Positions 46,001 to 58,000 of a DNA stretch of 64,000 nucleotides are shown piece after piece. The DNA comes from Tridacna crocea (lineage: Eukaryota > Mollusca > Bivalvia > Cardiida > Cardiidae). The number at the start of each line of letters is the position of its first letter. The first letter of the stretch is position 1. Below the pieces are notes generated by a model that was not told the origin of the DNA, did no database searches, and was given only the letters and a program-made list of their open reading frames with translations. The translations under genes and the position numbers were made by a program. The stretch spans positions 6,696,245-6,760,244 of the forward strand of contig OX031066.1 of the NCBI GenBank assembly GCA_943736015.1. The letters run 5' to 3'.

Positions 46001-49000
46001 TATTTTCTATAAAAAAACTTAATGTCTAGCACCGATCATGTATCAATGCAGTTTGATAATAATCAAGGGAGGTAAATAGTACCAAACTTTATCTTTCATT
46101 CAAAGAGTTATTTCCCTTGATTAATGTTTAAATTGAAGTGACTATATTTTGAAGCCCATGTTAAACTTGTGATCCCTGGATGGAGCCAATTTTGACCTCA
46201 GACCTACAATATGAAACTAGAATGTATGGTTATAAACACGAAGATTTTTGAATCTTGCCCAATAAAAAGCCCTGTAAAACAAGTTTGCTTAATAAAAGGC
46301 CCTGTAAAATATGTGACCCATGAGACAGGTTTATAAAGCCAATATAAAACTTGTGACCCCTGGGGTGGGGTCAAACTTGACCCCCAAAGTTAAAATTTGG
46401 GCCCTCTTGGTAGAGGCCCATTAGATAAAGCTACATGCAAAATTTGGTAGCCCTAGGCCTTATGGCTATGTACAAGTAGATTATTAAAGTTTCCCTATAT
46501 AAGCCCATGTAAAACTTGTGAGCCCCTGTGACGGGGCTAAATTTGACCCCAGGGCTATAATTTGGGCACCCTTGGTAGAGACCCCCTAGATAAAGCTACA
46601 TGCAAAATTTGATAGACCTAGCCCTTATAGCTAGGTGCGAGAAGATTTTGAAAGTTTTCCCTATATAAGCCCATGTAAAATTTGTTACCCCCCGGGGCAG
46701 GGCCAAATTTGACCCCTGGGCTATAAGTTGGACACCCTTGGTAGAGGTCCACTAGATAAAGCTACATGCCAAATTTGGTAGCCCTAGGCCCTATGGCTAG
46801 GTGGAAGAAGAATTTTAAAGTTCTCCCTATATAAGCCCATGTAAAACTTGTTACCCCCGGGACGAGGCCAATTTTGACCCCAGGGCTATAATTTGAAGAA
46901 ACTTGGTAGAGGTCCCCTAGATAAAGCTACATGCCAAATTTGGTAGCCCTAGGCCTTACGGTTTCAGACAAGAAGATTTTCAAAGATTTTCATTTTTTTT
47001 CAGTTTTGTTGCCATGGCAACCAGAGTTTTTGAAGGAATTAAATTCTTTCAAGAAATTCTGAAGAGGACCATGGCAGGATCATTTCTGTGAAGTTTCATC
47101 AAAATTGGATGGGTAGTTTCAGAGAAGAAGATGTTTAAAGAAAAAGTTAACGCACGGACGGACGGACGGAAGCACGGACGGACGGACGCACGACGGACAA
47201 CGGGCCATGACATAAGCCCGCTGGCCTTCGGCCAGTGGAGCTAAAAACCAGGGATTGTTTGGGAAAGAGTTATGGGTAATTAAAACACAGAATTATCTGT
47301 TCTAAGCTACTGACTCTTTACCACACAGTGACAGGGTTTTACTTGACTTCTTTAAAAGTATTTGTGCACATCAAATGATATCTGGCTGACCGCTTTACAA
47401 CATGACAAAATTTTAGACTTGTCCAAGTTGAAAGCATTTACAGACGAAAATTTCAATGTGGCTCAAAGATGCAATTTTTGTTTGACAGGGTAGAAAACAT
47501 TGAGGGAAAAGGAGAAAATGCTGGATACCAGCATTTTCTCCTTTTCCCACAATGTTTTCAAAAGGCTTCTTCTTCAAGGTCATTAAAAGTTGGCATTGTG
47601 TGGTATAAGGCTAAATAATGAAGGGTACAAGTGAAATGTTGTGTGAAAAGGAGAAAGTGCTGGCTACTTGGTTTTTAAAGCCTCGTTCAGCATCATTAAA
47701 ATGCAAATTGTTTAGAACAAGTTTACATTAAGTCATTACCTCTTTTACTTTCTATTCTTTCAATCCTCTGATTTGTTACTGATCTCTGATCATCAGTTCT
47801 GCCAGTATATGTTATTTCTAACTGTTCTTTCCTGTAAAAGAAAACTACAGCATAATAATGAATACTGGTACAAAGCATAATATGGTTGAAAGTTTTAACA
47901 CAGCAAGGCAAGTTCTTTGACTGATAATAGAATGGTGATTTACACTGTTTCCATACTAACACTTTACCAAACAATCCCTGGTTGCTACGATCCTCAGATA
48001 GAAGCCTTTTGAAAACATTGTGAGAAAAGGTGAAACCAGCATTTTCTCCTTTACCCACAATGTTTTCTACCCTGCTGGAAACAAATTTCAATTTTTGAGT
48101 TACAATTGTTTTGTCATATGCAAGTGCTTTCAATTTGGACCAGTTTATAAATTTGTTGTTTGGTAAAAGGTTAACAATTCCATGTTTAAGTGCCACTCTG
48201 GAAGGAGCCTTCATAAAATGTTGTGGGAAAATATTTACTCCTTTTCCAACAATGTTTTCTACCATTTCAAGTACAGATATCAGCTTTCAGTATGTCGTCT
48301 ATAAACATTTCCATATAATTTTATCGTGAGTAACTCTCCCAGTCTTTGGCCTCAAGCTTGCAAGTCTTAAACCTTCAAAAGTTCCATAGAACTTAATTTC
48401 TTTACCATACAATGAAACTATAGACATGTCCAAAGTGAAAGCAATTATTTTGCAGACGACATAATAAAGTTGATTCCAAAATTGAAATTTCTATGAAAAG
48501 GGTAGAAATCACTGTTGGAAAAGGAATTAGACAGTCAGTTATTAGTTTATTTATTCTACTTACTGTTGTAGTATAGATCACAGAAACTTTGCAAAATGAC
48601 AATTGTTCAATTATGTCAGATTACAAAATGTTCAACATACTGATCAGGTATACACTTCCTTCTATGCTGTGCTTTGTTTCCCAGGATTTAAAGCCTCCTC
48701 AAGTCTACGAAAGTAAAACGCTGCATAAATGCTCGAGTTATGAAAACGTAAACATTTTTTGGTGTGAACTTTTTCTAGCTTACAGTATGCTGGATTTTCT
48801 CCTTTTCCTACAATGTTTCAAAAAGTGTTCTTTTTTCAGGGTCATCATAAGTTGGCATTGTGTGGTAAAGGATTAACTCTTTACCAAACGACAAAATTTT
48901 AGACTGGTCAAACTTGACAGCAGACAACAAAATAAAGGTAACTCAAAAATTGAAATTTGTTATGAGCAGGGTGAAAACATTATGGGGAAAAGAAGAAATG

Positions 49001-52000
49001 CTGGTTACGAGCATTTTTTCAGAACCCAACGATGTTTACAAAAGCCTTCTTTCTCAAGTGTGTTTAACTCTTTCCCAAACAAGCCCTGGTTTTTACGTGT
49101 CTGCAGTAAAAGTCTTTGGAAAACACTTTGAGAAAAGGAGAAATTGCTCGTAATGAGCAATTTCTCCTTTTCCCACAGTGTTTTCTACCCTGCTTGAGAA
49201 ATTTCTGGCATTTTCTCCAAATCTAAAATTGTTGTCTCCAAACTCTTTTGGTCCAAAATATGTCGTTTAGGAAAGGGTTAAAGTCAGCATTGTGCAGGTT
49301 AAATCAACACTATTTACCTGTCCACCATGATGGGTTTTATCTTTGTGTTTTTTCTATCTTCCTCTATCTTTACCCACAGTCTCATGATGGAAAATGGAGC
49401 AGTTCCTGGGTTAGCAAACTGTCCAGGGTTCTGTTTAATATACTGGTCCATCACCTTAAATGATATTGTTATGAGGTTGGTATAAAATCAGCCATTAAAG
49501 GTGGCCCTTCAGATACTGGGACGAAAATTTTACAAAAATACAAAAAAATCATCCTTATACTCCCAAAGCCTTGTAATTTTCATTCATTAAACCCCAGTAG
49601 TCGAAAGCTATCCGACAACTAGATAAATTAGAGATTTACAACAGCCAAGGTCGACAATGAAGGAAACACGTTCTATTTTTTACATGAGCAACTCGCTCAT
49701 TTACATACCGGAAATATACAGACGAAGCTTAAAACATAGCATCCGAAGTTCTAGACATTCTGGAAAATAATTACATGTTTGTTGTGGTATGGAATTTAAT
49801 AGTCATTAGTCACGTGCTACTCACTTAACATTCCCACAATGCTTTTTTTTTATTTTATCTAAAAATAGCTTAAGAGGCTACGTAGCCTTTTAAGGGAATA
49901 ACACCAAAAAAAATTTAGAAAATTCTAAATACCCACCTTTAAAGTACCCATAGTTTGCTATAAGAAACCTATTTTCAACCCTTTATCAGATGATCCTGTC
50001 TTTTAACAAGCTGTAGCAAGGAGCTTTTGATACTGAATGGGAAAAGGAGAAAATGCCGGCAATAAAAATTTTCTCCTTTCCCTCAATATTTTCATCCATG
50101 TAAACTCTCATCCTTTAACCCTTTTCCAAACAATCCCTAGTTTTTACAACCCTTAGATAGAAGCCTTTTGAAAACATTGTGGGAAAAGGAGAAAATTTTC
50201 GTCTTTCCCCACAACGTTTCCTACCAATTTCAATTTTTGAGTTACATTTAAATTGTTGGCTACAAGTGCTTTGAATTTGGATCAGTCTGAAATTTCATCA
50301 GTTTGAAAACATTGTGGGAAAAGGAGAAAATGCTGGTAACCAGCATTTTCTCCTTTTCCCACAATGTTTTCCACCCTTCCCAAACCAAATTTCAATTTTT
50401 CAGTCATATTTATTTTGTCATCTGCAAATGTTTTCAACTCTTTACCACACAACAGAACGTCTATAATTCTGTTGTTTGGTAAAGAGTTAAACCAGTTTAT
50501 CATCTCCATCCACTTTCAAGTTGGACAAGTCCAACACCTTTTTTTAACCCTTTCCCAAACAACAAAATTTTAGACTGGTCCAAATTGAAAGCACTTGCAG
50601 ACAACAAAATAAGTGTTACTCAAAAAGCAAAATTTGTTTTCAGCGGGGAAGAAACCTTTGTGTGAAAAGGAGAAAATGCTGGTTACCAGCATTTTCTCTT
50701 ATTCCCACAATGTTTTCAAAAGGCTTCTCTCTCAGGGACATAAAAAACAGGGATTGTTAGGTAAAGGGTTAAATGGTAAAGGTTGAGGACAAAGGCAACT
50801 TACTCTGAAGCCTTCAAAAAATCTTCCCTCAAGGACTGCCCTCACAAATGATAATGATCCAAGACAGAGAATTCTCCAGTTTTCATCTACATTGATACCA
50901 TTCATGAAGAAAGCCTCCATTTCCTGTAGAAAACGAAGCTTGGCTGCTCTCTTCTCTTCTCCTCCCTGTAACAAAAAGAAAAATATGCATGAGCAATGCT
51001 TTGTGAAAAGGGCTATTTACTCTTTACCTAATGACAAAATTTTGGACTGGTCCAATTTAAAAGCAGTTGCAGACAACAAAATAAATGCAGTTCAAAAATT
51101 GAAATCTGTTTTCCAGCAGACTAAAAGCATTGTGGGAAAAGGAGAAAATGCTCCAGCATTTTCTCCTTTTCCCACAATGCTTTCAAAAGGCTTCTATCCA
51201 AGGATCGTAAAACCCAGAGGTTGTTTGCTAAAGGGTTAACAAGATTTAATTTGTTGTTGGTAGATGCTTTGAATTTGATCCTGTTCAAAAATGTTTTCTT
51301 TGATTGACCTTTCACCACAACAATCCCTACTTTTAACAACCTTGAGAAAGAAAACCTTTGAAAACACAGTGGGAAAAGGAGAAAACGCTGCTTAACAGCA
51401 TTTTCTCCTTTCCCCAAAATTATTGCTATGCTTTCCAAATCAATTTAAATTTTTGATTCACATTTATTCTGTTGTCTGCAGATGCTTTCAATTCAGACTA
51501 GTCCAAAATTTTGTCGTTTGGTAAAGAGGTAAGAGATAATGCTTCTCTGATGTTACAAAAATGATTGGCTCACTTAATTCAGTAAATAATTATGAAGTAT
51601 AGTGAGATCATACAAATCTGACAAGCCCACTTTAATAACCCAATACCATACAATACCGACTTTTAACAACACTTACAAAGAAGCCTTTTGAAAACATTGT
51701 GGGAACAGGAGAAAATGCTGGTAACCAGCATTTTCTCCTTTTTCCACAATGTTTTTACACTGCTGGAAACACACGTCATTTTCTTAGTTGCGTTTATTTT
51801 GTCGTCTGCAAAGGCTTTCAATTTGGACCAGTCTGTAATTCTGTTGTTTGGTTAAGAGTTCAAATGAATTACACATACACAAAAAAAACAGTGATAGAAA
51901 TAACGAAATAGAAGAAGACAGTCTGGAAAAAAAAAGGGATTTACTCAGTGTCCATGATGCCTCATACCAAGCACATCATCATGCAGTTCTAGATCCGTAA

Positions 52001-55000
52001 CTCTTTCCCAAACAACAAAATTATAGACTGGTCCAAAATGAAAGCACTTGCAGACAACAAGATGAAGGCGACTCAAAAATTGAAATTTGCTTCCAGGAGG
52101 GTAGAAAACATTGTGGGAAAAGGAGAAAATGCTGGTTACCAGCATTTTCTCCTTTTCCCTCAATGTTTTCAAAAGGCTTTTCTTTCAGGGTCGTTAAAAG
52201 TCGGGATTGTGTGGTAAAGAGTTAGAATCCATATTGTGTAGCAGGAAACTCAATCATAGGGTAACATGGGTACTTTGAAATGCAGAAACTGACTAATAAG
52301 ATGAAACTATGATCAAGGTTAGCCTGTAAACCCAACTTTTCACAGAATATGAACCAAATGTAAATGCTGTTTACCTTTATGTATACAACAATATTTTGAT
52401 ATTGGTACAATAACACATGTCTTACCATAACTGTTTACCCGATGACAAAATTGTAGATATGTTCAAATTGACAGCAATTGTAGACGAAAAACTGACCCTT
52501 TACCAGTTGACAAAGCCTTGTATAAATTAAAAGCACTTTCAAACAAAATTGTCAATGTGGTTCAAATTGTGCAATCCTGCTTTGACTGGGTAGAAAACAT
52601 TGTGGAAAAAGGAGAAAATGCTGGTTAACAGCATTTTCTTTTTTTCCGACAATGTTTTTTAAAAGGTTTCTTCCACAGGGTAATGAAAACCCGGGATTGT
52701 TTGGTAAAGGGTTAAATACTACTCTAAACATGAAATTTGTCTGTGTGTAGAGAACATTGTGGGAAATGGAGACAGAGCTGATTACCAGCATTTTCTCCAT
52801 TTACCACAGTATTTTCAAAGGTCCTCTGTTATCAAGGTTGTTAAAACATGTAGCTCAAAGATGATTTCAAATAATGGTGATGTACATGCTAGGTAGTTAT
52901 CAAAATGTATCCACTGTTTTTGTTTTCATGGTCCAAGTAAGGGAAAAGGGAAAAATTTGGTTGTCTTTCTCTGATTTCATAAAACAATGCAGAAAAGGAG
53001 ACAACGCCGATATTTTCTCCATTGTCTACAGTGTCCCAAAAGGCCTTCTTCTTCAGGGTCTTTACAACTTGGGAATGTGTGATAAAGGGGCTTTAGAAAT
53101 CTACAAAACCTTCCCAGTCTGGGTATAGAATCATTATCTGACATTACCTCCAGGGCTCCAGATAAGACAGAATGATGGCATTCTAAATCTGTTATTTCTC
53201 TTCGAAACCCTATGTTGTAGATACTCATTAGAATCGTCTCTTTGAGACGATTCTAATGAGCACCCATAACATAGGGTTTAGCCAATAATAATTAATATTT
53301 ACAATTTCAAAATCAAAATCACTCCCTTTATCTGGAGCTCTGATTTACCTCTCTCCAAAGATTGGACCAAAATTTGTCATCCTCTAAGTTTTCACTGGTC
53401 ATGCTCATCTGTTCCATTAATTCAGCATAAGCATAAAACTTTTCTTTACTCCCAGGCAAGATGACGCTCATTTTTGTTCTCATGAATTGGGCTTGCATCC
53501 TCAATAATCCTCTACCCATGTCTGTCCTCAAATCAAAGGCTTGCATCATCTGGCTTATGTTGTGTTGTACATCTACAAAATATAATACATACTATCAACA
53601 TGTACTATCAACATATCTTTCAACTTTATGCCATATTACAAAACTTCAAACATGACTAAATTAAAAATATTTGGAAACGATAAACGAAATGTCTCTTAAC
53701 TCATTACCAAACGATAAAATTTTGGGTTTGCCCAAATTGAAAGCATTTGCAGTCGACAAAATAAAAGTGACTGAAAATTTGAAATTTGTTTTGTGAAGGG
53801 TAGAAAACATTGTGGGAAAAGGAGAAAATGCTGGTAACCAGCATTTTCTCCTTTTCCCACAATGTTTTCTAATGGCTTCTTTTTCAGGGGCGTCAAAAGT
53901 AGGGATTATGTGGTAATGGGTTTATGATGATTTTTGTCTCTAATACATGTTGGTAGAAAATATTGTAGGAACAGGAGAAAATGCTAGTAACCAGCCTTTT
54001 TCTCTTTTCCCAAAATGTTTCCAAAGACCTTCTCTTTCATAGTCATTCAGTCAGGATTATGTGGCATAGGGTTAACTGTTAACCCATTGCCACACAATCC
54101 CTACTTTTGATGCCCCTGAGAAAGACGCCTTTTGAAAACACTGTGGGAAAAGGAGAAAACGCTGGTAACCAGCATTTTCTCCTTTTCCCACAGTGTTTTC
54201 TATCCTTCCCAGATCAAATTTCTATTTTTCAGTCACCTTTGTTTTGTCGTCTGCAAATGCTTTCAATTTGGACCAGTCCAAAATTTTCTCATGTGATAAT
54301 GAGTTAATTCCCGAGCCCTGGCATAGTCAGTTGTGTACAAGACCTGAGAACAGGCTGTTGCTGGTCCAAATCTCCAACAAATTTCTTTCCAAGATTTGAT
54401 GATAGTCATAGCAATAGGATTCATTGCTCTCTCACCTCAAATCCTTGTTTCAAGAATAGTTATATGTGAAAGCAGCTGGTCACTTTGGAAAAATATTATG
54501 GGAAGTACTGGTAAATGAAACTCCAGCAGAGTAGGGATAGGTGTACTGTAACACAAATAATGCTGAAACAGCATTTGCAGATGACAAATTAAAAGTGACT
54601 GAAAAATTGAAAATACATAAATGTTTTGTGAAGGGTAGAAAACATTATGGGAGAAGGAGAAAATGCTGGTTACCAGCATTTTCTGTTTCCAACAATATTT
54701 TTCTAAAGGCATCTTTCGCAGGGTCGTCAAAAGTAGGGATAGTGTGGTAATGGGTTAAACACCACACAATCAATCAACCAAACCCTTTATTTAATCCCAT
54801 GTTACAGCATCCCAATGGCCAATCAAAGATGGCTTCTGAAAACATTTTAGGTAGCAAGTATTTTCCCCTTTGGCAAGATGTTTTAGCTATTTAGCTCTAC
54901 CCCACAATCCTGACTATTGACGACCATGAGAAAGAAAGCCTTTGAAAGCAATGTGGGAAAAGGACAAAATGCTGATAACCAGCATCTTCTCCTCTTCTCA

Positions 55001-58000
55001 CAATGTTTTCTACCCTATCCGAAACAAATTTGAATTTTTGAGTTGAGTATATTTTTGTCTTGTGCAAGTGCTTCAATTTGGACCCAGTCTAAACTTTTTT
55101 TCGTTTGGTAACGGGTTAAAAAAAAATTGGATGGATGGATGGATGGATGATCAGTGTGAACTGTAATGGGATATAATTATATTTCTTATTCAATGACTCT
55201 CTTGCTTGGCAGAACACTGATAGCCAATGACTTACTTGCTTCATTGTGATCTCCACTCTTTTCTCCGCCGAGTATTGGTATAGACTTTATGGTCTGTTGT
55301 GTTTGTATGGCAACACTTGGCTCCCCCTCTTTCTCTTGTGTAGTCCCTGAGCTTGATGTCTTTTTCTCTCTTGGTTTCTTTGAACTGGACTTTAAAGATC
55401 TTTTGTCAGTAAGACTATCTGAAGGTCTTTCAACATGTTGCATTTGTTTTTCACTTCCTGAATTCTTCTTTCTTACACCTTCCTTTCCATCAGATTTATC
55501 CCTAGCTTTAGCTTTTATGTCTGTCTTTTTAAGTATAGGTTCCTCCTTATATGTTTTCTTTTCTCTGTTCAATTCAGAGTCTTCTTTTTTTGTATGAGAA
55601 TTACATAATTCATGTGTATGACCTCTATCAACTACAGGTAACCCAAATTCTTCCACAATTCTGTTATCATGGGATATATAAGTCTTTGTAGCTCTTAAAG
55701 ATTGTGCATATCTTTTTTGTTTTTCTGACAAAACAAACTTTTCAGTCCACATAGTTCCCTTTTGAATAATTTTTAAATTCCCAAGGCTTTGCCTATCATG
55801 TCCTCCTTTTTCTACTTTTGTGATTCTGTCTTTATGTTGCTCTCTTTCCTCTGTTGTTGCAATATTTGGACTGGAAGGTTTGTTTGGATCAGGTACAGAT
55901 TCATCTCCCGAGATATTCAACTGTTTCCCATCTATTATAAGTGTTTTATTGTGAAGATTATTTTCCTTTTCTTGTACATTTATAGGGTCTTTAGGCTGCA
56001 CATCAGCAGCTGTATAGAAACAATACAGGAAAGGTAGTTTTTCATCTCTCTCTAGAGGAATACTTCAGTTTTTCATTGTCACATTATACTCATTGATTAA
56101 CCCATTACCACACAATCCCTACTTTTGACGCCCCTGAGAAAGAAGCCTTTTGAAAACCCTGTGGGAAAAGGAGAAAATGCTGGTAACCAGCATTTTCTCC
56201 TTTTCCCACAGTGTTTTCTACCCTTCCCAGAACAAATTTCAATTTTTCAGTCACATTTATGTTGTCGTCTGCAAATGCTTTCAATTTGGACCAGTCTAAA
56301 TTTTGCTTGTGTGGTAATGGGTTAAATGGAAGGTGTCATTTTGTGCATATTTCATAGAAATGAGTAGGTTTTATAGTTATTACTATGGGTGTATCTATAG
56401 ATAGTTTTGTATCTTCCCATCTATAGTTTATGAAATATTGTTATGTGATAAAAAAAAAAAACTGACATTTGTTGGCGTTTGAGATAAAAATTTTATTACT
56501 CTTGTCATGAAACAATGTCAAGCTTGCCAAGGACATGCTGAATAGCCTTTCCCCTAGACTTGTTTCAAGTTGTTTGATAAAATTTTGTCTCGAAAACAAA
56601 CTCATGTCAGATCCTGTTTGTCTCTGTAAGAGTAGAAAACATATTTGGAAAAGTGAAAAGATGTTGGTTACCTCATTACCAAACAACAAAATTTTAGGTT
56701 TGTCCAAATTGAAAGCATTTACCGACGACAATATAAAAGTGACTGAAAAATTGAAATTTGTTTTGTGAAGGGTAAAAAACATTGCGGGAAAAGGAGAAAA
56801 TGCTACCAGCACTTTCTCCTTTTCCCACAATGTTTTCTGAAGGCTTCTTTCCTAGGGTCATCAAAAGTAAGGATTGTGTGGTAATGGGTTACCAGCATTT
56901 TCTCTACAATATTTCAGAAAGCTTTTCTCTTCATGATGGTAAAACCTCTGGGTTTTTTGGGGGGGGTAAAGTATACACAAGCAAAGCACTGCAAAAATAT
57001 GGCTGAATGTATCTGTGAAAAGTATCGACCCAGGTTAGCCTACACAGTCAACTCAGACTGACCTGGGCCGAAACTTTTCGCTATGAGTCAATTTTCTGTA
57101 TGTCCAGGAATCAATCTACCTCATGATTCACTTGGTTGTCGTACACAATGAACTTTAAAGATCCATGATTTTGTGATGGTCTGCTTGCTGATGCATTAAC
57201 CCATTACCACACAATCCCTACTTTTGACGCCCCTGAAAAGGAAGCCTTTTGAAAACACTGTAGGAAAAGGAGAAAATGCTGGTAACCAGCATTTTCTCCT
57301 TTTCCCCCAGTGTTTTCTACCCTTCCCAGAACCAATTTCAATTTTTCAGTCACCTTTATAATGTCGTCTGCAAATGCTTTCATTTTGAACCAGTCTAAAA
57401 TGTTGTCGTGTGGTAAAGAGTTAAGCCCCATTTTGCCAGAGCATGGCTCGTGTATCAGTAATATTTGGTTTGACAACAAAAAAATTAAATCTTTGTCACC
57501 TTTCGTTTTGTTTTGACTTCCTCCCTGTTGAGATATTCTTTCTTCTGCCTGATCTGAAAGCTCTGAAATCTCGTTTTTGGACTGTGCTGTGTCTGTCAGG
57601 CACTTCTGCTGTTCATGGGTCTAAACAAATCCAAAAATCATATTTTTTTAAAAAAAAGTGTTAACTACAGAATAAAAAATTTAGATTTGTATGAAGGTCT
57701 GAAAGCAGTGCCTAAAAAACAGAAAATGGTAATGACCAGTATGTTACTCTTTTTCAACACTGTTTTATAACGGTTTACTTTTTCGATAATATTTTACCTC
57801 TGGGCTGAATGGTAAAGGCTTCTTCACCACACAATCCCATATCATAAGTGGCATAACAGAACTCCAGATAGAGGAGAGTGATTATGATTTCAAAATTGAA
57901 GAAAGAAGAAAGTTAATTATTCTCCATAAAACCCTATGTGGTGGGTACTCAATAGAATCTTCTCATCGAGACGAAGTCTGATAGAAGTATTTCCATTGGT

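Larger units (their letters stand above)
45536..47273 (-). mobile_element. piggyBac-type MITE, subfamily A, split by a type B element
   Basis: Left part 45536-45735 runs to GGATCGTA. Right part 47248-47273 reads CCAGGGATTGTTTGGG and AAAGAGTTAT. Confidence 0.82.
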
